The notes beneath the pieces are model-generated. The model did no database searches, had not been told where the DNA came from, and saw nothing but the letters and a program-made list of their open reading frames with translations. Shown here piece after piece: positions 56,832 to 64,000 of a DNA stretch of 64,000 nt (positions within the stretch are counted from its first letter, which is position 1; every line of letters begins with the position of its first letter). The position numbers and the translations under genes were made by a program. The stretch lies in contig NZ_JADQDF010000001.1 of the NCBI RefSeq assembly GCF_019263585.2, forward strand, positions 620,001 to 684,000, written 5' to 3'. The stretch is from Pseudonocardia oceani. GTDB taxonomy: Bacteria > Actinomycetota > Actinomycetes > Mycobacteriales > Pseudonocardiaceae.

Positions 56832-57790
56832 CGGGGACCGTCCCCTCCCCCGCCGCGGCCGGGCTCGTCGACCTCTCGCCGTCGCCCGCGGTGTGGTGCT
56901 CGGGCCTGCGCAAGCGGTACGGCCGCCGGACCGCGGTCGACGGCGTGTCCTTCACCGTCGGGCGCGGCGACGTGGTGGGCCTGATCGGCCCGAACGGCGC
57001 CGGCAAGACCAGCACCATCAAGATGCTGCTCGGCCTGGTCCGGCCGGACGCGGGCGACGTGCTGCTGCTCGGGCGGCCGGCGCGGGACCCGCGGGCCCGG
57101 GCGCGCGTCGGCTACCTGCCCGAGCTCTTCCGCTACCAGCCCTGGCTCACCGCGGCCGAGGTGCTCGCCCTGCACGTGCGGCTCGCGGGGGCCGACGTGC
57201 CGGTCGCCGAGCAGCGCGGGTGCCTGGACCTCGTCGGGCTCGGCGACCGCGCGGGCGACCGGGTCGGCGGCTTCTCCAAGGGCATGCAGCAGCGCCTCGG
57301 GCTGGCCGTCGCGCTGGTGGCCCGCCCGGAGCTCGTCGTCCTGGACGAGCCGGCGAGCGCGCTGGACCCGCTCGGCCGCGCCGACGTCCGCGACCTGCTG
57401 CTCGCCCTCCGGGAGCGCGGCGTCGCGGTCCTGCTCAACTCCCACCTCATCGGCGACGTGGAGCGCGTGTGCGACCGGGTCGTCGTCCTCGACCACGGCC
57501 GCGTCGTCGCCGCCGGCACGCTCCCGGAGCTGCTCGGCGGGCGCGAGGTGCGGCTGCGGCTCACCGGCGTGGGCCCGCAGGCCCACGCCCGGCTGGCCGC
57601 CGTGGGCCGGCTGACCCGCAGTGCCGACGCCTTCACCGTCGCCCTGCCGGCCGACCCCGGTCCGGCGGTCGTGCCCGACCTCGTGGCCGACCTGGTCGGC
57701 CTCGGGGTGCGCGTCCACACCGTCGAGCCGGGCCGGGTCAGCCTGGAGGAGCGGCTGCTCGGCATCCTCCGCGGCGGGGGGCAGCCGTGA
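56828..57790 (+). CDS. ABC transporter ATP-binding protein (ABC-2 export type)
   Basis: The 320-aa protein starts at GTG 56828 (GTGA overlap). It has Walker A LIGPNGAGKTST, the signature GGFSKGMQQRLGLAVAL, Walker B LVVLDEPASALDP, and the switch histidine in LLNSHLIGDV. The C-terminal DUF4162-like extension (REVRLRLTGVG...) is typical of CcmA/NatA exporters. It works with the permease encoded next. Confidence 0.92.
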   Translation: MTGTVPSPAAAGLVDLSPSPAVWCSGLRKRYGRRTAVDGVSFTVGRGDVVGLIGPNGAGKTSTIKMLLGLVRPDAGDVLLLGRPARDPRARARVGYLPELFRYQPWLTAAEVLALHVRLAGADVPVAEQRGCLDLVGLGDRAGDRVGGFSKGMQQRLGLAVALVARPELVVLDEPASALDPLGRADVRDLLLALRERGVAVLLNSHLIGDVERVCDRVVVLDHGRVVAAGTLPELLGGREVRLRLTGVGPQAHARLAAVGRLTRSADAFTVALPADPGPAVVPDLVADLVGLGVRVHTVEPGRVSLEERLLGILRGGGQP

Positions 57791-58644
57791 ACGTCGTCCT
57801 CACGATCGCGGCGCTCACGGTCCGCGAGGCCGTGCGGCGCCGGGTGCTGCGCGCGGTGCTCGGGCTGACGATCGCCCTGCTCGTGATCACGGCGCTCGGG
57901 TTCCCCGCCCTGAACGCCGCCGAGGCCGAGAGCGGCGGCCTGACGACGGGCGAGGGTCGGCTGGTGGCCGGGATCGTGCTCAACCTCGTACTGTTCGGGC
58001 TCAGCCTGATCGCCGCGCTCGGCACCGCCTTCCTCGCCGGGCCGACGGTGTCGGGCGAGATCGAGTCGGGCACGGCGCTGGCGGTGCTGGCGCGACCGGT
58101 GCACCGGTCCGCGGTGCTGCTGGGCAAGTGGCTGGGCCTGGCCGTGTTCGGTTGCGGCTTCGTGGTCGTGGCCGGGTCCGCCCAGCTCCTGGTGGTCCTC
58201 GCCACCGTCGGCTACCGGCCGCCGCACGCCGCGGCCGGCCTGGCGCTGCTCGCGGGCCAGACGGCCGTGCTGCTCACGCTGGGGGTGCTGCTGTCCACCG
58301 TCACCTCGCCGCTGGCGTCGGGGGTCACGGCGGTCGGCCTCTTCGGGGCCACCTGGATCGCGGGGGTCGTCGGCGGGCTGGGTGTCTCGCTGCGCAGCGA
58401 CGCCGTCACCGCCGTCGGCACGGTGTCCCGGGTGCTGCTGCCGACCGACGGCCTGTGGCGCGGGGCGATGAACGCGTTCCAGGACCCGGTCGCGCTGGCG
58501 CAGTTCGGCGGCCCGGCGATCGAGGGCGGCGTCCCCTTCCTCAGCGAGGCCCCGCTCACCGGCGCCTACCTCGCCTGGGTGACCGTCTGGGTCGTCGTGG
58601 TCCTCGCGCTCGCGGTGGTGGCGTTCCAGCGCCGCGACCTCTGA
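57787..58644 (+). CDS. ABC-2 type exporter permease
   Basis: The 285-aa protein starts at GTG 57787 (GTGA overlap). It has six membrane segments in the ABC-2/NosY layout: LTVREAVRRRVLRAVLGL in front of helix 1, and GPTVSGEIESGTALAVLARPVHRSAVLLGKWLGL between helices 2 and 3. It forms an exporter with the preceding ATPase. The cargo is unknown; a role in removing or placing envelope components would fit an ECF-controlled operon. Confidence 0.9.
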   Translation: MNVVLTIAALTVREAVRRRVLRAVLGLTIALLVITALGFPALNAAEAESGGLTTGEGRLVAGIVLNLVLFGLSLIAALGTAFLAGPTVSGEIESGTALAVLARPVHRSAVLLGKWLGLAVFGCGFVVVAGSAQLLVVLATVGYRPPHAAAGLALLAGQTAVLLTLGVLLSTVTSPLASGVTAVGLFGATWIAGVVGGLGVSLRSDAVTAVGTVSRVLLPTDGLWRGAMNAFQDPVALAQFGGPAIEGGVPFLSEAPLTGAYLAWVTVWVVVVLALAVVAFQRRDL

Positions 58645-58684
58645 CCACAGGAGTGGAACCACCCGCAGCGGGGAACGGAGCGGT

Positions 58685-59344
58685 GTGGACGCGACGCCCC
58701 GCCTGATCACGGTCTCCCACCCCCGCGACGCCGAGGGGCTGGTGCTCGTCCTGCACGGCGGCGCGAGCCGGCCCGGCAGCCCCATGGTCAGCCCGACGCA
58801 GCTGTCGGTGCTGCGCATGGTGCCCATCGCCCGCCGGATCGCGTGGGCCGGGCGGCGGAGGCTCGCGGTGTACCGCCTGCTGAACTCGGTGCGCGGGTGG
58901 GACAGCCGGCACACCCCCGTCGACGACGCCCGCTGGGCGCTGCGGCAGCTCGCCGACCGCTTCCCCGAGCCGGTGCCCACCGGTCTCGTCGGCCACTCCC
59001 TCGGTGGCCGCGCCGCGCTGCTGGCCGGCGACGACCCCGCCGTGCGCAGCGTGGTGGCCCTCAACCCGTGGGTGCGCGCCTCCGACACCGTCGACCTGGC
59101 GGGCCGCGAGGTGCTGGTCGTGCACGGCTCCGACGACCGGATCGCCGACCCGCGCGAGTCGGCGTCGATGGCCCGGCGCCTGGCGGGCAGCGCGAACGTC
59201 AGTTACGTGCAGGTCCGCGGGGGCAGGCACGCGATGCTGCGCCGGTTCCGAACGTTCGACACCCTCGCGGCCGACTTCACCGCCGAGTCCCTGCTGGGGT
59301 CCGGTGCGGTGAGCCCGTCCGGGGACGGCTGGCAGCAGGTCTGA
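58685..59344 (+). CDS. Alpha/beta hydrolase
   Basis: The 219-aa protein starts at GTG 58685. It has LVLVLHGGASRPG for the oxyanion region, LVGHSLGGRAALLAG as the nucleophile elbow, VHGSDDRIADP for the acid and GGRHAMLRRF for the histidine. It is a small dienelactone-hydrolase-like esterase of unknown substrate. It lies 40 bp after the ABC permease and may belong to the same operon. Confidence 0.85.
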   Translation: MDATPRLITVSHPRDAEGLVLVLHGGASRPGSPMVSPTQLSVLRMVPIARRIAWAGRRRLAVYRLLNSVRGWDSRHTPVDDARWALRQLADRFPEPVPTGLVGHSLGGRAALLAGDDPAVRSVVALNPWVRASDTVDLAGREVLVVHGSDDRIADPRESASMARRLAGSANVSYVQVRGGRHAMLRRFRTFDTLAADFTAESLLGSGAVSPSGDGWQQV

Positions 59345-59372
59345 CGCCCTCTTCCCCCCGCGTGCCGATCAT

Positions 59373-59810
59373 GCTCCCGCGGGCCGCCGGGGGCGCGCGG
59401 GGGCGCGGAACGGGCGCGGGAACCGGGAGGGCGCGCGGGACGGCCAGCGGACGCCCACGCCCACGGAAGCGCACCACGACGCCCCCCACGCGACCCCACG
59501 TCACACTCCCGATGATCACCCGGCCACCCGCCGGCCGCGCCGCCCTTCCCGCGCGCCGAACAGGCTCCCGCGAGCCGCCGGGGGCTCGCGGGAGCAGGGA
59601 ACGCGCGCGGCAACCGGGAACGCGCGCGGGACGGCCGCCGTGCACCACCTCGCGCGGAACCGCACCACCACGCCCCCGCGACGACCCCCGGGCCGCACTC
59701 CCGACGATCACCACCGACCGGCCGCAGCCCCAGCCCTTGATCGCCGGGTCCGCACCACCACCGCCCCCCGCACGACCCCACGTCACAGTCCCGACGATCA
59801 AACCGGCCCC
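59373..59810. repeat. 191-bp degenerate tandem repeat region
   Basis: Two units with a period of about 191 bp (starting near 59373 and 59564) share the order hairpin GCTCCCGCG-GGCC..., GAACGCGCGCGG-type runs, GCACCACNACGCCCCC, then CTCCCGAYGATCACC. A third partial unit repeats the GCACCACC and CCCGACGATCA blocks at 59752 and 59791. No ribosome binding site or credible protein frame is seen. It lies between the hydrolase and the S9 peptidase. Confidence 0.75.
59564..59595. repeat. 13-bp perfect hairpin inside repeat unit 2
   Basis: GCTCCCGCGAGCC at 59564-59576 pairs exactly with GGCTCGCGGGAGC at 59583-59595 around a 6-nt loop. The matching hairpin in unit 1 has two mismatches. Confidence 0.8.
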
Positions 59811-59928
59811 GCCCCCGCCCCCCGCGTCCCACGGGAACACGCGGAGCACGGAAAGCGCCCGGGGCTTGACCGTGCCGCAACGGCACGGTGTTCGGTGGAC
59901 CCACCACCCGCCCCGCAACGGAGGACCG

Positions 59929-61827
59929 ATGCCCGCGCCCCTGATCGACGTCGAGGACTTCTTCGCCGATCCGCAGTTCGCCCACCCCACGATCTCGCCC
60001 GACGGCACCCGGATCGCCTACCTCGCCCCGCACGACGGACGGTTGCAGGTGTGGGTGCGCGGTCTCGACGACGACCACGCCGACGCCGTGCGCGTCACCC
60101 GCGACACCCGCCGCGGGATCAGCATGTACCACTGGACCGACGACCCCCGCGTGCTGCTGTACCTGCAGGACGTCGACGGCAACGAGGACTGGCACCTCTA
60201 CCGCGTCCACCTCGACGACCCCGACGCGCCGCCGGTCGACCTGACGCCGATGGACCCGGGCTCGCGCGTGGTCGGCGTCGAGCCGTACCCGCCCGTGCCG
60301 GGGACCGTGCTGGTCGCGATGAACCGGCGGCCGCTGTTCTTCGACCTGTTCCGCGTCGACGTCGCCACCGGCGAGACCGCCGTGCACCTGGAGCAGGACG
60401 ACCCCACCGGCAGCGTCCTGTTCGACCGCGACGGCGTCCCGGCCTTCCACACCGCGCTGGCCGAGGACGGCACCGTCGAGTTCTCCGCGGTCGACCCGGA
60501 CGGCGGGCGGCGGCTGCTGCGCCGCACGGGCGGCGCGGAGCACCCGGTGGGGGTGCACCCGCAGCTGGTCACCGCCGACGGGAAGGGCCTGCTGGTCGGC
60601 TCGTTCCAGGACGGCGACGACCTGCGGCTGGTCCGCATCGACCACGCGACGGGCGACGAGACCGTGGTCGCGGCCGTCGACGGTCACGACCTCGACATCA
60701 CGGGCGCGATGGTGCCCGGCGTGCTCCCGCCCGTCGTCTACACCCACCGGGGCACCGGGGAGGTCCTCGCCGCCCGGTTCACCGGCGACCGCCCGCACGT
60801 CGAGGTGGTCGACCCCGACTTCGCCGAGGTGCACGCGGCCCTGGCGCGGCTCTCCGACGGCGTGCTGGGCACCCTGACCTCCGACGAGGCGGGCCGGCGG
60901 TGGATCGCCACGTTCGTCCACGACCGCGACCCCGGCGCCACCTGGCTCTACGACCGCGACACCGGCGAGTCCCGGTTCCTGTTCCGGTCCCAGCCCCACC
61001 GCGACCCGGCCGCACTGGCCCCGATGACGCCGGTCGCCTTCCCCGCCCGCGACGGCCTGCCGCTGCACGCCCAGCTGACGCTGCCGGTCGGGGTCGAGCC
61101 GCGGGCCCTCCCGCTGGTCCTGGCGGTGCACGGCGGCCCGTGGTTCCACGACAGCTGGGGCTACAGCCCCGAAGTGCAGTTCCTGGCCAACCGCGGCTAC
61201 GCGGTGCTGCAGGTCGACTTCCGCGGCTCGCTGGGCCACGGCCGCCGCCACCTCACCGCCGCCATCGGCGAGTTCGCCCGCGCGATGCACGACGACCTCA
61301 TCGACGCCGTCGACTGGGCGGTCGCGCAGGGGTACGCCGACCCGGACCGCCTCGGCATCTACGGCGGCTCCTACGGCGGGTACGCCGCGCTCGTGGGGGT
61401 CACCGTCACGCCCGACCGGTTCGCCGCCGCCGTCGACTACGTCGGTGTCTCCGACCTGGCGAACTTCCTGCGCACCCTGCCGCCGTTCGTCCGGGCCTAC
61501 AACGTCAACAGCTGGTTCCGCTACGTCGGCGACCCGGAGATCCCCGAGCAGGAGGCCGACATGCTCACGCGGTCGCCGATCACGATGGTCGAGAAGATCC
61601 GCACCCCGCTGCTGGTCGCGCAGGGCGCCAACGACGTCCGCGTGGTGCAGGCCGAGTCCGACAACATCGTCGCCTCGCTGCGGGAGCGCGGCGTGCCCGT
61701 CGAGTACCTCCTCGCCGAGGACGAGGGACACGGCTTCGCCAACCCGGAGAACCGGATGCGCCTCTACCGGGCGATCGAGCGGCACTTCGCCGAGCACCTC
61801 GGCGGACGACGGGCGCCGGACGCGTGA
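59929..61827 (+). CDS. S9-family prolyl oligopeptidase-like peptidase
   Basis: The 632-aa protein starts at ATG 59929 behind GGAGGACC. The N-terminal two thirds is a beta-propeller (FADPQFAHPTISPDGTRIAYLAP, repeated blade-like segments). The C-terminal hydrolase domain has LAVHGGPWFHDSW, the nucleophile in YGGSYGGYAALVG (Ser ~482), the acid in AQGANDVRV (Asp ~568) and DEGHGFANPENR (His ~601). It should cleave short peptides, as acylaminoacyl or dipeptidyl peptidases do. No signal peptide is seen, so it is cytoplasmic. Confidence 0.93.
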   Translation: MPAPLIDVEDFFADPQFAHPTISPDGTRIAYLAPHDGRLQVWVRGLDDDHADAVRVTRDTRRGISMYHWTDDPRVLLYLQDVDGNEDWHLYRVHLDDPDAPPVDLTPMDPGSRVVGVEPYPPVPGTVLVAMNRRPLFFDLFRVDVATGETAVHLEQDDPTGSVLFDRDGVPAFHTALAEDGTVEFSAVDPDGGRRLLRRTGGAEHPVGVHPQLVTADGKGLLVGSFQDGDDLRLVRIDHATGDETVVAAVDGHDLDITGAMVPGVLPPVVYTHRGTGEVLAARFTGDRPHVEVVDPDFAEVHAALARLSDGVLGTLTSDEAGRRWIATFVHDRDPGATWLYDRDTGESRFLFRSQPHRDPAALAPMTPVAFPARDGLPLHAQLTLPVGVEPRALPLVLAVHGGPWFHDSWGYSPEVQFLANRGYAVLQVDFRGSLGHGRRHLTAAIGEFARAMHDDLIDAVDWAVAQGYADPDRLGIYGGSYGGYAALVGVTVTPDRFAAAVDYVGVSDLANFLRTLPPFVRAYNVNSWFRYVGDPEIPEQEADMLTRSPITMVEKIRTPLLVAQGANDVRVVQAESDNIVASLRERGVPVEYLLAEDEGHGFANPENRMRLYRAIERHFAEHLGGRRAPDA

Positions 61828-62732
61828 GCGCGGCGGGGGCGACCGCGTCGCCGGAACCCGCCACGGCGCTCGGCCGCTCCCGCCCGTTCGGCGCCCACCT
61901 GCGCATGAGCGGGTGGAAGCCCCTCGTGCTGATCGTCGTGCCGACGCTGGTCATGGTGGTCCTGCAGGTCCTGCTCTACCGGCTGGTCGCCGTGGTCGAG
62001 GGCGGCGACGACCCGCTCGCCACGACGCTGACGCCGCTGAAGCTCCTCGCGGTCAACGTCAGCATCGCGGTCTCGGGCCTGCTGGCGGTCGCGCTCCTGG
62101 CGCGGACGACCGGCGCGCCGTGGCGGAGCCTGATCAGCTGGCCACGCGCGTTCGACGTCCGCCGCCTGCTGCACCACCTCGTCGACGCGGCGCTGCTGGT
62201 GGCTGCCGGGATCGGGGTGGTGGCGCTCGTGGCGCCCGGCTCCCCCGGCTGGACGGCCTTCGGGGTCAGCGGGACGACGGTCGCCCTGCTGGCGGTCACC
62301 GTGCTGACCACCCCGGCGCAGGCGGCGGGCGAGGAGCTGATGTTCCGCAGCGTCGCGCTGCCCGCCGCCGCCTCCTGGGTGCGCGCGGTCCGCCCGGCCC
62401 TGGTCGTCGGCCTCGTGGTCTCCGGCCTGGCCTTCGCCGCGGTGCACGGCTCGCTCGACCCGTGGCTGTCCGGCTACTACGTCCTGATCGGCGTCAGCAC
62501 GGGGCTGATGGCGGTCCTCAGCGGCGGCATCGAGGCGCCGGTCGCGTTCCACGTCGCCAACAACGTGCTGCTGACGGTCGTCAACGCGCTGATGGCCGAC
62601 GGCGGCGCCGTCCCGCTCGACCGCTCCGTCGGCGCGGGCGACGCGTCGGTGCTGGTCCTCGCCGCCGTCAACGCCGCCATGGTCGTGCTCGTGTGGTGGC
62701 GCGAGCGACGGGCGGCGCGCGCCCGGGACTGA
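61824..62732 (+). CDS. CPBP-family intramembrane metalloprotease (Abi/CAAX-like)
   Basis: The 302-aa protein starts at GTG 61824 (GTGA overlap with the peptidase). About eight membrane segments carry the CPBP motifs: AQAAGEELMFRSVAL (EE pair), LAFAAVHGS (first His) and PVAFHVANN (second His). Family members process prenylated proteins or self-immunity/bacteriocin-related substrates. The partner is unknown. Coupling to a peptidase gene is notable but not diagnostic. Confidence 0.9.
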   Translation: MSAAGATASPEPATALGRSRPFGAHLRMSGWKPLVLIVVPTLVMVVLQVLLYRLVAVVEGGDDPLATTLTPLKLLAVNVSIAVSGLLAVALLARTTGAPWRSLISWPRAFDVRRLLHHLVDAALLVAAGIGVVALVAPGSPGWTAFGVSGTTVALLAVTVLTTPAQAAGEELMFRSVALPAAASWVRAVRPALVVGLVVSGLAFAAVHGSLDPWLSGYYVLIGVSTGLMAVLSGGIEAPVAFHVANNVLLTVVNALMADGGAVPLDRSVGAGDASVLVLAAVNAAMVVLVWWRERRAARARD

Positions 62733-62750
62733 CCCGGCCGGGGCCGCGGG

Positions 62751-63134
62751 TCAGAACACGCCGTTGTCGTTGGCGGAGGTGGCCGGGACGACCTGCAGCA
62801 CGTCCCAGTGCTCGACGACCCGGCCGTCGTCGTCGAGGCGGAAGATGTCGATGCCGGCGTAGTCGTCGCTGCCGGGCCAGGTCTGGTGGCAGTGCACGGC
62901 GACCAGGTCGCCCTCCGCGAGCGCCCGGACGAACCGCACGTGCTTGCCGGGGTGCTCCCGCGCCATGCGCTCGAAGTAGGCGACGAAGGCCTCCTTGCCG
63001 TCGGCGACGTGCACGTTGTGCTGGGTGTAGGTGGCGCCGGCGTAGCGCTCGAGGGCCTCGGCGGGCTCGCACCGGTTGAACATCAGGTCGTAGAAGGCGA
63101 GGACGGTGTCCTTGTTGCGCGCGGGGTCGCTCAT
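62751..63134 (-). CDS. SnoaL-like NTF2-fold protein
   Basis: From ATG 63134 the protein has 127 aa (TTG 63146 is an alternative start). The pattern [27 protein letters not shown], then [20 protein letters not shown] and [21 protein letters not shown] is typical of predicted SnoaL-like aldol condensase or ester-cyclase proteins. It follows the truncated SDR gene in the same direction. Confidence 0.85.
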   Translation of the reverse strand: MSDPARNKDTVLAFYDLMFNRCEPAEALERYAGATYTQHNVHVADGKEAFVAYFERMAREHPGKHVRFVRALAEGDLVAVHCHQTWPGSDDYAGIDIFRLDDDGRVVEHWDVLQVVPATSANDNGVF

Positions 63135-63138
63135 CGGG

Positions 63139-63410
63139 TCAGTCAACAGGGTGCGGGATCGTGTACGGCGCCGTCATGCCACCGTCGACGGGCAGGGCGA
63201 CGCCGGTGACGTAGCGGGCCTCGTCGGAGGCGAGCCAGACCACCGCGTTGCTGATGTCGACCGCGTCGACCCACGGGATGGGCAGGGCGTGCATCGCCTT
63301 CATCGCTGCGGCGGCGGTGGCGCGGTCGGCGCCGGGCGCACCGCCGGAGAACGGGGCGTGGATGGCCGGGTTCTGGATCATGTCGGTGTCGACGTTGGTG
63401 GGGTGCAGAG
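63139..63410 (-). pseudogene. C-terminal remnant of a short-chain dehydrogenase/reductase
   Basis: The frame reads LHPTNVDTDMIQNPAIHAPFSGG and ends AVVWLASDEARYVTGVALPVDGGM, the last third of an SDR. That ending resembles mycofactocin-coupled SDRs. In-frame TGA just upstream, near 63411, blocks any longer protein, and the cofactor-binding TGxxxGxG and catalytic YxxxK parts are missing. It is a truncation, not a short gene. Confidence 0.8.
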
Positions 63411-63469
63411 TTCACCCGGATCCCGTGCGGGGTTCCCGGCCAGGCGCCCCGTGGTGGGGGCGGAGGCGC

Positions 63470-64000
63470 TCACGGCAGGACCCGGTCGATCTCGGGCGCG
63501 AGCAGCTCGGCGGCGCGCGCGGCGGTGATGACGTCGGCCGGGTCGGGCTCGATGATCTCCCGCGACGCCCCGTCCTCGTACACGTGCTCGCCGATCAGGC
63601 GGCAGCGCTCGTCGTAGGGCCAGACGAAGGCCAGGGTGCGGCGCAGCAGGAACATCTCGCCGGGGTCCTCCCCCGCGCGGATGTCGGAGAACGCGCTCTC
63701 GCCCAGCATCGGCGCCGGGACGAAGGCGTTGAACACGACCTCGCCCGAGAACCCGTGGTCGTTGACCGCGATGTCCTGCTCGGCCACCCACATGACGATC
63801 GCGTTCGCGGCCGTCAGGGACTCGTAGAACGCGACGACCTGGTCCATCCCGTCCAGCACGATCGACCGGCCGCCCTCGTGCAGGCGGTACTGCGGGTGCT
63901 CGACGGTCATGTCCGGGGCCAGCAGCTCCCGGTAGCGCCCGGCGACCTCCAGCAGCCCGTGGCGGCGGTAGTTCGTGAGGATCGCGCGATGGCGGGGGTT
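63470..64000 (-). CDS. NTF2-like protein (5' end outside window)
   Basis: The frame is open to the window edge, with 176 residues visible. It starts inside NPRHRAILTNYRRHGLLEVAGRYRELLAPDMTVEHPQYRL and continues with VAFYESLTAANAIVMWVAEQ, ending EIDRVLP. The internal ATG 63910 is not the true start because the upstream sequence is clearly coding. It is the third SnoaL/NTF2-like protein in the window. The function is unknown. Confidence 0.8.
   Translation of the reverse strand, partial: NPRHRAILTNYRRHGLLEVAGRYRELLAPDMTVEHPQYRLHEGGRSIVLDGMDQVVAFYESLTAANAIVMWVAEQDIAVNDHGFSGEVVFNAFVPAPMLGESAFSDIRAGEDPGEMFLLRRTLAFVWPYDERCRLIGEHVYEDGASREIIEPDPADVITAARAAELLAPEIDRVLP

Noticed and set aside
59203-61797. 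An 864-codon minus-strand frame opposite the S9 peptidase
   Set aside because: The plus strand has a complete catalytic triad and family motifs; the antisense frame is a GC-driven shadow.

Overview
The window is high-GC DNA from a filamentous actinomycete, most likely a Pseudonocardia-type member of the Pseudonocardiales. This is inferred from an SsgA-family sporulation protein beside a tRNA cluster, an Lsr2 nucleoid protein, an IdeR/DtxR-like iron box, many ECF sigma factors and SpoIIE-type phosphatases, and frequent GTG starts with 4-bp gene overlaps. No species marker (rRNA) is present.

Layout. (1) 1-8724: the end of an integrative, mobilizable element. It holds a prepilin-peptidase-like gene, a four-gene minus-strand operon (MobC-like protein, relaxase, two unknown proteins) joined by 4-bp overlaps, a hairpin-rich oriT candidate, an excisionase/tyrosine-integrase pair and a Shedu (SduA) anti-phage nuclease. 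It abuts the 3' end of tRNA-Val(CAC). (2) 8725-11773: a short block of apparent core genome (ECF sigma, anti-sigma factor, PGPGW membrane protein, SsgA-family protein, tRNA-Gly, tRNA-Cys, tRNA-Val(GAC)) lying between two islands. (3) 11731-26329: a catabolic island inserted at the 3' end of tRNA-Val(GAC) and bounded by perfect 63-bp att repeats. It carries an integrase/excisionase, a broken Baeyer-Villiger monooxygenase (BVMO), a TetR regulator, an AtuA-family protein with both subunits of an acyl-CoA carboxylase, an HSL-type esterase, a SnoaL-like protein, an acyl-CoA synthetase and an intact BVMO. A shared operator-like motif precedes the carboxylase/esterase promoters and the BVMO operon. 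(4) 26267-31000: remnants of more elements of the same family, namely a second att with decayed integrase, excisionase and relaxase, a third partial att with an integrase scrap, and an IS256-type relic.

(5) 27900-51301 is unusually rich in stress-signalling genes: a GAF-ANTAR protein, broken and intact STAS antagonists, a 942-aa REC-PAS-GAF-PP2C-HATPase fusion, a GAF-GAF-PP2C phosphatase in an operon with STAS and RsbW-type proteins, and an RsbQ/RsbP pair. Among them lie a YclNOPQ-type siderophore ABC operon with an iron-box-like site, a YetF-type membrane protein, lsr2, a MaoC-like hydratase followed by a broken CitE-like lyase, a DehI-family dehalogenase and an APC permease. (6) 51319-64000: a broken F420-type LLM gene, an NDH-2-like oxidoreductase with an ECF41/SigJ-type sigma factor, an ECF sigma/anti-sigma/ABC-exporter operon whose anti-sigma gene contains a 15-bp tandem repeat, a 191-bp tandem repeat region, an S9 peptidase, a CPBP protease and NTF2-like proteins, the last running off the window.

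Working model. The catabolic island plausibly oxidises a ketone with the BVMO, cleaves the ester with the esterase, activates the acid with the AMP ligase and passes a 3-methyl-branched enoyl-CoA to the carboxylase and AtuA protein, under TetR control. This pathway is inference from gene content. The RsbU/V/W/P/Q-like genes form a partner-switching hub that probably feeds alternative sigma factors encoded elsewhere.
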